From Mediterraneibacter gnavus ATCC 29149 (GTDB taxonomy: Bacteria > Bacillota > Clostridia > Lachnospirales > Lachnospiraceae), in assembly GCF_008121495.1 (NCBI RefSeq), contig NZ_CP043051.1:2561001-2625000 (forward strand): 64,000 nt of DNA. The letters run 5' to 3'. Both the position numbers and the translations under genes were made by a program. Positions 1 through 8,511 of the stretch are shown piece after piece (positions within the stretch are counted from its first letter, which is position 1; each line of letters begins with the position of its first letter). The notes under the pieces are model-generated. The model had not been told where the DNA came from. It searched no databases and saw nothing but the letters and a program-made list of their open reading frames with translations.

Positions 1-240
1 TTCACGCAAGTATATGGGTGAAAAACTGCCGGATCACAGATCAGGAAACGTGGAAATTCCGGGAATGGCTGGCAAAATTAAGAAGAAACTGGAAGAGACT
101 TTTAGTCAGTCAGATGGGAGCACGTCACGGAAACAGCATGAGCGCGATCTTACTGGGAGAGAAAAGTGAACTGGATGCCCAGATGAAAGCATTGTATCAG
201 AAAAGTGGGATCGGCCATATTCTGGCGATATCAGGTGTTA
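1..240 (+). pseudogene. comEC: comEC fragment (competence DNA-uptake channel), truncated
   Basis: The frame is open from the left edge. Residues about 55-72 read LLGEKSELDAQMKALYQKSG, followed by IGHILAISG, which is the hallmark start of the ComEC competence domain (normally continuing ISGLH). ComEC is the inner-membrane channel that takes single-stranded DNA into the cell. Similarity ends at the glycine codon near base 236. The rest of the open frame, to 425, reads unlike ComEC and has no membrane-protein character expected of the family. The break marks the left boundary of the inserted element. I infer integration into comEC; the matching downstream half is not in this window. Confidence 0.75.
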
Positions 241-485
241 AGACTCTAAAGTTGGGTATCCCCCTAGTGCCTGAAACCCGCATAAACTGGGCATTTGTGC
301 CACTACATATCGCTATAATTTACATTCTAAAACTGTGCTTAGACGAGGAAATTATTCCCCGTTGTCGTTTCCCTTGTTCAAGGGGGTATCTCACAAATTA
401 TATAAATTGGCAAAAGAAGCAATAATTCAGCGTAAGTTTAATCTTATGGCAGAAGTCTAAAAAATAGCAAAAGGAGAAGATGAAT
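237..485. other. Left element end, no gene seen
   Basis: No convincing gene lies in this stretch. It begins at the comEC break and holds several short G/C-run inverted motifs (GGGTATCCCCC near 255 and CCCTTGTTCAAGGGGG near 371-386). These could be recombinase arm sites or a terminator stem. This is where an attL for the element would lie. Confidence 0.35.
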
Positions 486-683
486 ATGGCATATAAAAAA
501 TATAGGGAAATGAAGGTTTATGAAGCGAGCGGATACCAGTACAAGCGAACACCAAGTATTATCCTGAAAGGAAAATGGCTCTCAGAGTTGGGATTTGACA
601 TCGGAGAGCAAATTGAGGTGAAGTGCGAAGACGGTCGATTGATTATAACAAAAGCAAATGAAATATGGAGTGCTGAAGCCTGA
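486..683 (+). CDS. SymE-like small protein (AbrB-fold type)
   Basis: A 65-residue protein with the motif PSIILKGKWLSELGFDIGEQ, followed by a VKCEDGRLII strand. This matches the SymE family, SOS-associated type I toxin-like proteins with an AbrB/SpoVT-like fold. I chose the ATG at 486 because AAGGAGA lies about 9 bases upstream; an in-frame ATG at 480 is too close to it. It stands alone next to the element boundary. A second relative lies at 60197-60481. Whether either is toxic, and whether an antisense RNA exists, cannot be told from sequence. Confidence 0.6.
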   Translation: MAYKKYREMKVYEASGYQYKRTPSIILKGKWLSELGFDIGEQIEVKCEDGRLIITKANEIWSAEA

Positions 684-754
684 TGTAGTGTCTTGACCGA
701 CTTAGTTAAAGCTGCTAAAATTAACATTATTATGTATACTAAGGAAGTGATGAA

Positions 755-1681
755 GTGGCAAGAGGAAAAGTGATTAGCGTTTATCTTATAGATGGTGTGG
801 CTAATGGAAAAATTAAAGCAACAATATCCAATTGGAATGGCATTGCTTACAAAATTCCAAGAAGGCTCTTGGATGAATGCAAGGAGTTGGAGGCATTTAA
901 ACAGAGCGGAGTTTACTTCCTTTTTGGTAATAATATGGTATATGTAGGTCAGGCAGAAGTTAGAAAAAATGGGAAAGGGATACACCAGAGAATACTTGAT
1001 CACGAAAATGATAAATATAAAGATTGCTGGGATGAAGTTGTAATTTTTACAAGAAAAGATAACTCACTCGGTCGTACAGACATTTCTTATTTGGAAAACC
1101 GCTTTTATAATAAGGCATTGGATGCAGGACGATTCCATGTACAAAACGGAAATGAACCAACCATAGGAACAGTAACGGAAGAAAAAGAAAGTGAATTAGA
1201 AGAGTACATAGATCAGGCTGAACTGGTTTTAGGAGCATTGGGGTATAAGGTTTTTGAACCCGTGGTGGCATCTGTATCTGAGCCGGAAGTTGAACAGGAG
1301 CATTTGGTTTCCGATAGGTCAGTTCCAGATTTGCCAGAAGGTGTTATTGGGGTAGGTGATTTTATATTGCAATCGATGAGAAATTTGGAAGCCTCAGGAT
1401 ATGTTTTTTCTGATGAGCAAATGCAGATTTTATTGAATCCGACAGAATGTAATAAAAAAGAACTTTTTAATTTACAGAATTCGAATGTGGCTTTCTTCAA
1501 ATTATATGATCCAGATGAAGAAAAGCCACATTATCTTAGCGGTATGCAGAGATATTACACCCCAAAAAAAGTTGTACTTACATTCGGAAAATATAAGGTT
1601 TTGTTGACAAAAGAATGGTATGATAAATATAATCACCGTGAGTTATTTAAAAAATGGTATATGTCTTTAAAAAATCAATAG
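755..1681 (+). CDS. GIY-YIG nuclease family protein
   Basis: 308 residues. A GIY-YIG-type core is visible at about residues 51-105: GVYFLFGNNMVYVGQAE supplies the two signature strands, then QRILDH and an E in YLENRFY as the expected metal-binding region. The C-terminal half (about 190-308) is unrelated to the nuclease core and not recognised. The GTG start at 755 follows AAGGAAG at 741-747. It converges with the restriction endonuclease gene and shares a bidirectional terminator with it. Proteins of this form are common in defence islands and mobile elements. I infer a role in DNA cleavage or restriction, but no substrate is indicated. Confidence 0.7.
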   Translation: MARGKVISVYLIDGVANGKIKATISNWNGIAYKIPRRLLDECKELEAFKQSGVYFLFGNNMVYVGQAEVRKNGKGIHQRILDHENDKYKDCWDEVVIFTRKDNSLGRTDISYLENRFYNKALDAGRFHVQNGNEPTIGTVTEEKESELEEYIDQAELVLGALGYKVFEPVVASVSEPEVEQEHLVSDRSVPDLPEGVIGVGDFILQSMRNLEASGYVFSDEQMQILLNPTECNKKELFNLQNSNVAFFKLYDPDEEKPHYLSGMQRYYTPKKVVLTFGKYKVLLTKEWYDKYNHRELFKKWYMSLKNQ

Positions 1682-1690
1682 AATGCAAAG

Positions 1691-1722
1691 AACGGGCAAT
1701 GCAAAAAGCACTGTCCGTTTTC
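1691..1722. terminator. Bidirectional terminator between convergent genes
   Basis: Arms AACGGGCA (1691-1698) and TGTCCGTT (1712-1719) pair with one G-U, with A-rich sequence on one side and T-rich on the other. It separates the GIY-YIG gene (+) from the restriction endonuclease gene (-). Confidence 0.6.
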
Positions 1723-1725
1723 ATA

Positions 1726-2814
1726 TTAAAAATTAAGCATTAACTGCATTTGAGAGTCGATTTGAGAGAAATTTGTACAAGAAATTAATTTATCAACAGC
1801 CCATACAGGTCCGAGCATTGGTGATACAATAGAACCTACTAAACCAGTGTTTAACGCTTCTGTATCAGCATTTGAAACATTGGATAATGATATTGCAAAA
1901 AACTTTCCATTGAGATCATTGTAAGTCAATGCGGTATCAAGAGGGGCCATTCCCATAGCTGAATAAACTTGAATCCACTGCAAAATAGTTTTAACGTGAT
2001 CTCCTTCATGTACCCATTGATACCTTCGGTCAGGACGAATTGAATTTTTTATAGATAAAAAACACTGAAGGTTGCTGGATGGAAGGACCGTGTTTCTAAA
2101 ATAATTAAATAATGAATCCAGATGGCAAGTTATATCTGTACTCAAATTAGGAATGTCGGAGTATGGATCAAAGTTTGTAATGCCAGTGTTTTGCCATAGT
2201 GTTCGGATAGTTGAACTATCATATTTTAAGATTACAGCATCTGGATTGCTAGAGATAAGCTCAAAACGTCTACCATAATTTGAATTGGCTGGCGATACAA
2301 TTTTAGCACTTTGTGTTTGGGGGTAATTTGAAAGTGCTTGTGTTATGTTTGGAAGAAGAAGCTGAGTCCAGTCATTATTTTCAGAATTACGGTTTGGTAA
2401 TTTTATATAAACATAAACACTATGAGTACCATTTTGAGCGGTTGTTTTATTGGTCGTATTTATTTTGGCTAAACTGTTCCATGCGAATGCAGCATAGGCA
2501 TATTCAGTCCATTTACCATTACAGTTATTAAACGCCGATCCTGAAGGCAATGAGATATCGCTGGAACCGATGGATGCTAAGTAAACATTGGCATCGTTAA
2601 AATTTTGCAGAGCCTGTTGATGCAATGAATGTACAAAGTCACTTATTTCCATCGTAGAAGATGGGAGTCCTGTTCCATATACATCAGCTAAAGTCTCTGT
2701 TGTTGGAATGCCAGACGTGACATTATTATTTTTTTGATCTCTAGTATTGATTATAGTTTGAATTGTCGTTGACAGAGCTGATCCAGTAAAATTTATTTTA
2801 GGAATATGTGCCAT
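1726..2814 (-). CDS. Type II restriction endonuclease, Cfr10I/Bse634I family
   Basis: 362 residues from the ATG at 2814, preceded by GGGAGG. The key stretch IKNSIRPDRRYQWVHEG has the K-x13-E spacing and PDRR signature of the Cfr10I/Bse634I/NgoMIV group. In that group the acidic residue of a PD motif, the Lys and the Glu build the metal site. An upstream SSNPDAVIL supplies a candidate PD, about 63 residues before the Lys, slightly more than usual. Characterised relatives are tetramers cutting sites with a CCGG core; by analogy this one may too, but the site is not readable here. It is divergent from the HTH gene and cytosine methyltransferase, the natural partners for regulation and protection. 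Confidence 0.78.
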   Translation of the reverse strand: MAHIPKINFTGSALSTTIQTIINTRDQKNNNVTSGIPTTETLADVYGTGLPSSTMEISDFVHSLHQQALQNFNDANVYLASIGSSDISLPSGSAFNNCNGKWTEYAYAAFAWNSLAKINTTNKTTAQNGTHSVYVYIKLPNRNSENNDWTQLLLPNITQALSNYPQTQSAKIVSPANSNYGRRFELISSNPDAVILKYDSSTIRTLWQNTGITNFDPYSDIPNLSTDITCHLDSLFNYFRNTVLPSSNLQCFLSIKNSIRPDRRYQWVHEGDHVKTILQWIQVYSAMGMAPLDTALTYNDLNGKFFAISLSNVSNADTEALNTGLVGSIVSPMLGPVWAVDKLISCTNFSQIDSQMQLMLNF

Positions 2815-2887
2815 AATGTTTTCCTCCCTGTGTGAAGATGAATAATAATATTTTATCACGAAAGAATGAAAAAGTATATTGGATATT

Positions 2888-2948
2888 CTTTTAGACGAAT
2901 AAAATGGTCATGATTGAAATAAAGAACTTGATTTTATTCGCTTAAAAG
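2888..2948. promoter_or_regulatory. 18-bp inverted-repeat operator between R and HTH/M genes
   Basis: Arms 2888-2905 and 2931-2948 match in inverted orientation at 16 of 18 positions (core CGAATAAAAT / ATTTTATTCG). The right arm overlaps a plausible promoter for the HTH gene (TTGATT at 2928-2933, 17 bases, TAAAAT at 2951-2956). The left arm sits near the -35 zone of the leftward endonuclease promoter. This arrangement would let one regulator control both directions. Confidence 0.55.
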
Positions 2949-2986
2949 TATAAAATAAGATGAAATTATAAGTGAGAGGTATGCAT

Positions 2987-3196
2987 ATGGAATATATGAC
3001 TATTCAAGAAGCTGCAAGGAAATGGAGAATTTCAAGCAGACGAATTCAAGTATTATGCTCAGAGAATAGGATAAACGGTGCTGTTAAGTTTGGACGGCAG
3101 TGGGCAATTCCAGTGGAAACGGAAAAACCATTGGATGCTAGAATAAAAACAGGAAAATATATCAAGGGAGACAATAAAAATGGCACAGAAGCGTAA
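2987..3196 (+). CDS. Small MerR/excisionase-type HTH protein, candidate R-M controller
   Basis: 69 residues. MTIQEAARKWRISSRRIQVLCSENRI is a winged-helix excisionase/MerR-like DNA-binding motif, followed by GAVKFGRQWAIP, the usual wing. The start at 2987 has GAGAGG 7 bases upstream; the ATG at 2981 is too close. Its 3' end overlaps the methyltransferase start by 17 bases, so the two are probably co-translated. Classical restriction controller (C) proteins are XRE-type, so if this is the controller it belongs to a different fold. That role is inferred from position and the adjacent inverted repeat. Confidence 0.65.
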   Translation: MEYMTIQEAARKWRISSRRIQVLCSENRINGAVKFGRQWAIPVETEKPLDARIKTGKYIKGDNKNGTEA

Positions 3197-4289
3197 ATTG
3201 AAAATCTTTTCTTTTTTTTCAGGAAGTGGATTCCTTGATTTAGGGTTTGAAACTAATGGTTTTGATATAGAATTTGTTAATGAATTTCATCCAGCCTTTA
3301 TGAAGGCATATAAATATTCGAGGGAAAAAATGGGCTTAAAGAGTCCGACGTATGGATATTTTAATGGAGATGTAAACGAGTTTTTGGAAAATAAAAAAGA
3401 TGATATGCATTCGTGGATGAGAGATGCACAAAAAGATGGAAGTTTAATTGGCTTCATAGGAGGGCCACCTTGTCCAGATTTTTCTATTGCAGGAAAAAAT
3501 AAAGGTAAAGATGGAGATAACGGAAAATTATCACTGTCATATACAAATTTGATTATAGAAATGAAACCAGATTTTTTCCTTTTTGAGAATGTAAAGGGAC
3601 TTTGGAGAACTGCTCGTCATAGAGCCTTTTATGAGGAATTAAAGGAAAAAATGCAACACGCAGGTTATGTGTTAACGGATAGACTTACGAATGCATTAGA
3701 ATATGGAGCACCACAGGACAGAGATAGAATATTACTTTTTGGTATTCAAAAGCAAATATTGGCAGATAATCAAATATCAAAATTTTCGTGGGAAAAATAT
3801 CAAAAGTATTCATTGGAAGAAATTAAAACAATGCCGTGGCCAAGTACTGATATATTTAAGGAAAATAGTAATACTGAGTGCCCAAGTGGAATTCCAAAAG
3901 AACTTACAGTGGAATATTGGTTTGAAAAAAATCATGTAATTAAGCATCCAAATGGAAAGGATTATTTTACACCACGAGGGGGATTGGCTAGAATGCAGAC
4001 GATAGAAGAAGGAGACGTTAGTAAAAAATCATATAAGCGTTTACATCGGTGGAGGTATTCTCCGACAGTGGCTTATGGTAATAATGAAGTTCATTTGCAT
4101 CCATATAAAGCTAGACGATTATCAGCAGCAGAAGCGATGTCTTTGCAGACTTTGCCAGAAGCATTTGAATTACCGTCAGACATGACTCTTACAGATAAAT
4201 TTAAAACGATAGGAAATGGTGTTCCTTATCTTCTTTCAAGCGGTATAGCAAAAACTGTCTATGATTTTTTGGAGGGACTTGTTGAATGA
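3180..4289 (+). CDS. DNA (cytosine-5) methyltransferase
   Basis: 369 residues with the ordered m5C methyltransferase motifs: I (FSFFSGSGFLDLGFE, AdoMet binding), IV (GGPPCPDFS with the catalytic Cys), VI (ENVKGL), VIII (QDRDRILLFGI) and X (GNGVPYLLSSGIA). It adds a methyl group to C5 of cytosine, presumably protecting the recognition site of the neighbouring endonuclease and/or of the McrBC/LlaJI-type enzyme. It overlaps the HTH gene upstream and the 260-aa gene downstream (4 bases), so 2987-9090 reads as one operon. Confidence 0.88.
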   Translation: MAQKRKLKIFSFFSGSGFLDLGFETNGFDIEFVNEFHPAFMKAYKYSREKMGLKSPTYGYFNGDVNEFLENKKDDMHSWMRDAQKDGSLIGFIGGPPCPDFSIAGKNKGKDGDNGKLSLSYTNLIIEMKPDFFLFENVKGLWRTARHRAFYEELKEKMQHAGYVLTDRLTNALEYGAPQDRDRILLFGIQKQILADNQISKFSWEKYQKYSLEEIKTMPWPSTDIFKENSNTECPSGIPKELTVEYWFEKNHVIKHPNGKDYFTPRGGLARMQTIEEGDVSKKSYKRLHRWRYSPTVAYGNNEVHLHPYKARRLSAAEAMSLQTLPEAFELPSDMTLTDKFKTIGNGVPYLLSSGIAKTVYDFLEGLVE

Positions 4290-5068
4290 AAAAAACATTT
4301 AATGATGTACTTGCCGACATCGAGAAAAATCTGATAGGAAAAACTTTACATGGGATATCTGGAACTGCTTCTGCATTTACTATTGTAGAAGTGGACTATC
4401 AGAATAATAATGTAGTACTTGATGTGCAAGGAAAAAGAAAAACTTGGACATTTGAAAGGCTGGAAAAGGTCTGGAAGGAAATGTATTATCGACCAGCGGC
4501 AAATGTTGAGGTAGTATTCGGTGGATCGGGTTCTAGCAGAAATCAAGTGGAAACCATATATGCAAATTTAGGGTATGTGGAATGGCTTTATGTAAAGAGT
4601 AAAAAATGTATAGCATATGTAGGAGATGATACGCATCCATACGGTGAATTAAAACATATGGATGAAGATAAAGAAGTAGAGTACCAAGGATTAATGATGT
4701 CAACTAATCCACGCAATCCAATTTTATCTACGGATGAAAATTTTAAAGATGATTCAGATAATGAATATGTACGTGCAGCAGGAGAACTCTGCGAGTATGC
4801 GGATGAAAATGGCGTTGCTTTAACTGTAACAAAGGACGAAATTTACAAAGCATTGCAGGAATTTCAGAATCACTTTTCTCCAGAAAAATTACAAGAGCTT
4901 TCAGAAGATGACATATTGCAGTATATTTTTTATACTACTGGAGATAATACTAATTCATTATGTTGTTGGCTCGAAATGAATAAAGATTGCCGTAATTATT
5001 TTGGAAGCATTTCAGGTGGATCAGCATATAAATTTGGACTTTTTCAAAAAAAAGAAACAGGAATATAG
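4286..5068 (+). CDS. Conserved hypothetical restriction-operon protein
   Basis: 260 residues, no named family recognised. It overlaps the methyltransferase stop by ATGA and ends directly before the McrB-like gene (next start at 5069, no gap). The last 45 residues (DILQYIFYTTGDNT... YFGSISGGSAYKFGLFQ) resemble a module that I believe occurs near the N terminus of some long McrB-like ATPases, from memory only. This protein may therefore be a detached N-terminal recognition part of the next gene product. No transmembrane segment or catalytic motif is obvious. Confidence 0.55.
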   Translation: MKKTFNDVLADIEKNLIGKTLHGISGTASAFTIVEVDYQNNNVVLDVQGKRKTWTFERLEKVWKEMYYRPAANVEVVFGGSGSSRNQVETIYANLGYVEWLYVKSKKCIAYVGDDTHPYGELKHMDEDKEVEYQGLMMSTNPRNPILSTDENFKDDSDNEYVRAAGELCEYADENGVALTVTKDEIYKALQEFQNHFSPEKLQELSEDDILQYIFYTTGDNTNSLCCWLEMNKDCRNYFGSISGGSAYKFGLFQKKETGI

Positions 5069-7012
5069 ATGACAGGAAGTCCTCAAAAACCACAGGAATT
5101 ATCGGAGGAAGAGGCCAGAAAAATTGGTATAGATATGCGAGATGCTCTCGTCAGAGGGGCAACAATAATAAGAAATGCATCTATTAATACATTAGAGGAT
5201 TGTGAAAAAATGGATGCTGATCTTCAGGCTGCCATAGGAATACAATATTATAATTGGTCGTGGTTTCACAAATATTTTTCTATGATTTGTCCTGAGAAAT
5301 TGTCTGGATTTCATTCTACTGATTGGCAGATGCATATTTTAAGAGCAATGCGAATAGTACCGAGTGAAAAATATTATGGTAGAAGTGGCCAAATTGCAAT
5401 GGTTCAGAATCATGCAAAGTGGCTTTATAGAGAATTTTTTGATGTTACATATGCGAAATTTGGTAATCCACGTCAATTTGTTAGGTTAGGGACATCTGAT
5501 TCAAGCAAGAATTATGCTGCAGAATGGGCAAAACGTGGAGTTGTAGGAATTGGCTGGAGAGAGCTTGGAAAGTTATCGGAATATATTAAAGGGGAAAGTA
5601 TTGACAGGAAAGAAATTCAAGAAAAATTAAGCGAGATTTATTATCCAAATGATGAAAGAACGGCTTCCAGAAAAGCAGGTGAGGTATCTAATTTCTATAA
5701 ATCTGATATAAATACAGTATTTGTTTTGATGGATGGAGAACAATTGATTGCGTTAGCGGATGATGTTGGTTCTTATTTCTACGATGAAACATCTCCGATG
5801 GCTCACTTAAAAACGGCAAAATGGAGATTTCCTTTTGAAGAAAATGAGAAAATGCCGGAGAAATCAGAGGGAAAAATGACCTCTTGTTATCCGTTAACAA
5901 AAGAAGATAATATTTTGTATTTATATGATAAATATTATTATAGTGATGATCTGGGTAATCATCTTACAGAAAATATAGTAAGTGAATCAGAAAAAAAGGT
6001 ACGAGGAAGAAAACCGAATTATCATACGGGGTTATATTCAATGCATGAAAGAAACCGTATTGTTTTTGGTGCGCCGGGAACTGGAAAAAGCTATCAGCTA
6101 AAAATAGATTGCGAAAAAGAACTAAATGGGACAGTTGGTGATTACGAGCGTGTAACATTTCACCCGGATTATTCCTATTCAAAATTTGTAGGAACATATA
6201 AACCTGTTACTGACTCAAATGGGACAATCAAATATACTTTTGTTCCGGGACCTTTTATGCGCCTGTATGTACAGGCTATTAAAAGTGGTTGGACTGAAAC
6301 ACCACAACCTTTTCTTCTTATTATTGAGGAAATAAATAGGGCAAAGGTAGCAGCAGTGTTTGGAGATATATTCCAATTATTGGATAGGGATGATGATGGC
6401 GTTAGTGAATATGATATACATGCATCTGAGGACGTAAAAAATTATTTAGCCGGAGCATTAGATGGAAGACCAGAGGATTATCAAAAAATCAAAATACCAG
6501 ATAATATGTTTATCTGGGCTACAATGAACAGTGCCGATCAGGGTGTATTTCCAATGGATACTGCATTTAAGAGAAGATGGAACTTTGAATATCTTGGTAT
6601 TAATAAAAACGAGGAAAAGATTTCTGGCATTGGAAAAATAGAACTTGCCGGAAGTGATGAACCTGTTGAGTGGAATATTCTCCGCAGAGCTATCAATGCA
6701 AAAATGTCATCAGATCAGTTTAAAATTAATGAAGACAAGCTGATGGGGCCATTCTTCCTTTCAAAGAAGGTACTTGCTTCTGATGAGAATGGCATGATTA
6801 TTGATACAAAAAAATTTGTAGATGCATTTAAGAGTAAGGTAATTATGTATCTGTATGAAGATGCAGTTAAACAGGGCAAGCACAGATTCTTTGATGGATG
6901 TGATAACAGCAAATATTCATCTGTGTGTGATGCTTTTAATGAAATAGGAATGGGAATCTTCGGACCAAATTTCAAGGAAAACTTTTATGATAAACAAAAG
7001 GATGAGGCATAA
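5069..7012 (+). CDS. McrB-like AAA+ NTPase, restriction subunit
   Basis: 647 residues. The N-terminal ~310 residues form a DNA-recognition-like region of unknown specificity. The AAA+ domain then begins at about 325: Walker A GAPGTGKSYQLK, Walker B LLIIEEINRAKV, then NSADQGVFPMDTAFKRRW, the sensor/arginine-finger block typical of McrB. In McrBC and LlaJI-type systems this subunit hydrolyses nucleotide to drive translocation and activates a separate nuclease subunit, here the next gene, whose ATG overlaps the last base of this stop region. ATG at 5069 immediately follows the previous stop. Confidence 0.85.
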   Translation: MTGSPQKPQELSEEEARKIGIDMRDALVRGATIIRNASINTLEDCEKMDADLQAAIGIQYYNWSWFHKYFSMICPEKLSGFHSTDWQMHILRAMRIVPSEKYYGRSGQIAMVQNHAKWLYREFFDVTYAKFGNPRQFVRLGTSDSSKNYAAEWAKRGVVGIGWRELGKLSEYIKGESIDRKEIQEKLSEIYYPNDERTASRKAGEVSNFYKSDINTVFVLMDGEQLIALADDVGSYFYDETSPMAHLKTAKWRFPFEENEKMPEKSEGKMTSCYPLTKEDNILYLYDKYYYSDDLGNHLTENIVSESEKKVRGRKPNYHTGLYSMHERNRIVFGAPGTGKSYQLKIDCEKELNGTVGDYERVTFHPDYSYSKFVGTYKPVTDSNGTIKYTFVPGPFMRLYVQAIKSGWTETPQPFLLIIEEINRAKVAAVFGDIFQLLDRDDDGVSEYDIHASEDVKNYLAGALDGRPEDYQKIKIPDNMFIWATMNSADQGVFPMDTAFKRRWNFEYLGINKNEEKISGIGKIELAGSDEPVEWNILRRAINAKMSSDQFKINEDKLMGPFFLSKKVLASDENGMIIDTKKFVDAFKSKVIMYLYEDAVKQGKHRFFDGCDNSKYSSVCDAFNEIGMGIFGPNFKENFYDKQKDEA

Positions 7013-8493
7013 TGAGAGTTGTTTCACGGTATGTCAGGGAACAGAAGCGTTATACGAAAAATGACCTTAAAAGCAAGTTTTCCTTTGACGAAGACGGAGT
7101 AGAAAAATTTATTAAAAATCTCAAAGCCTATGGTGTCTTGAAGAGTGTAAAAAATACCGATGACCAGCTCGAAATGTCAGACCTTGTAGATGACGATGTG
7201 GAAATTACGGATGAAACGGCAGAGAGTGGTGACTGTCTGTATGTATTTACATATGTCGGAGTCATCACCTGTGGAAGCCGTGTCATAAAGGTTTATCCAA
7301 AGTATCTGCTGTCAAAGAAAGACGATAATGTTCTGGATGAGATGAAACAGGTTGTTAAAGTACTTGAGCGTTACAGCCGTTCCGAAGAGCAGATTATCAA
7401 TGTTTTCAATGGTGATGGAGAGAACAGAAGTTTTAATATACTTGCGGTTATCCTGTTCCTGATTAATGATTATTACGAATATGGCATCTATACGAACAGT
7501 GAGGATATAATAGAAGTAAATGGAGAGGGCGAAATCCTCTGGGGAAAAACCATTGATGAGAGCTTTGCCATGATCGAGGATAACCGTCCGTATTATATGG
7601 AACTCTATACGGAGAAATCTGTAGAAGATGACATGGATTATTTCAAACGTCTGCATGAATGTGTGCTTACGGAATGTTCCAGACAGCTTCGTGATGCACA
7701 ATTAGATGCTCTTTTTGATATGGATGTCATAGAGCTTTCCGAGGAAACACTGGCCGATTTTGGTGACAAGGAATATGTGTTAGAACGGATTATAAAGGAA
7801 CTGAATCTTCAGTTTAATACGCACAGGCAGATTCTGCTCAAAACACTATATGCTTATGTGTCCCAGGACAGAAGAATGCTTGATGAGAATGATGGTATCA
7901 GTATGTTTGGAACAACAGCGTACCATGCGGTCTGGGAGAAAGCCTGTGCGGAAGTGTTTGACAATAAGCTGAATACTACCCTTGCACAGCTTAAGATGAC
8001 TGTTCCGCTTGCAGATAAGTATAACAGCAAAACGGCAAAGAGACAGAAGCTGATAGATATTATAGAAAAGCCTATATGGCAAGGAGAAGATACGGAAGCA
8101 AAGGCAGCAGATACCCTTATTCCCGATTTGATCAGTATTCCGTGCATAGACGGAAAGGACTGGTTCATAATATTTGATGCCAAATATTATAATCTTCAAC
8201 TGGAAAAAGGAAAGTCCCTCAGGGGAAATCCGGGAGTCGGAGATGTAACAAAACAATATCTGTATCAGCTTGCCTATAAGGATTTTATTAATGCACATGG
8301 CATTGCAGAAGTCAGGAACTGTTTTCTGATGCCAACGGAGAAAAAAGATATTGTAAAAAAAGGCTGTGCCAGAATGGCTATGCTTGAAGCACTCAATCTG
8401 AAAAACATACAAATTCGTCTGATTCCGGCAGCAGAGTTATATGATAATTATCTGACCGGAAATCATATGGATATTACACGATTGGAGTTGTAA
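7012..8493 (+). CDS. McrC/LlaJI-type restriction nuclease subunit
   Basis: 493 residues. The C-terminal half carries a PD-(D/E)xK pattern: TLIPDLISIP followed by WFIIFDAKYYNLQ, the D and DAK forming the metal site, then QLYQLAYKDF. This matches the McrC / LlaJI R2 / BsuMI YdjA type nuclease subunits that pair with an McrB-like motor. The N terminus has a winged-helix-like start (YTKNDLKSKFSFDEDGVEKFI). It begins one base inside the upstream gene, showing translational coupling. Together with the methyltransferase it could be a LlaJI/BsuMI-like modification-dependent-by-site system rather than a true type IV enzyme; the choice is inference. Confidence 0.82.
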   Translation: MRVVSRYVREQKRYTKNDLKSKFSFDEDGVEKFIKNLKAYGVLKSVKNTDDQLEMSDLVDDDVEITDETAESGDCLYVFTYVGVITCGSRVIKVYPKYLLSKKDDNVLDEMKQVVKVLERYSRSEEQIINVFNGDGENRSFNILAVILFLINDYYEYGIYTNSEDIIEVNGEGEILWGKTIDESFAMIEDNRPYYMELYTEKSVEDDMDYFKRLHECVLTECSRQLRDAQLDALFDMDVIELSEETLADFGDKEYVLERIIKELNLQFNTHRQILLKTLYAYVSQDRRMLDENDGISMFGTTAYHAVWEKACAEVFDNKLNTTLAQLKMTVPLADKYNSKTAKRQKLIDIIEKPIWQGEDTEAKAADTLIPDLISIPCIDGKDWFIIFDAKYYNLQLEKGKSLRGNPGVGDVTKQYLYQLAYKDFINAHGIAEVRNCFLMPTEKKDIVKKGCARMAMLEALNLKNIQIRLIPAAELYDNYLTGNHMDITRLEL

Positions 8494-8511
8494 TAAAGGA
8501 GGGACGGAATT

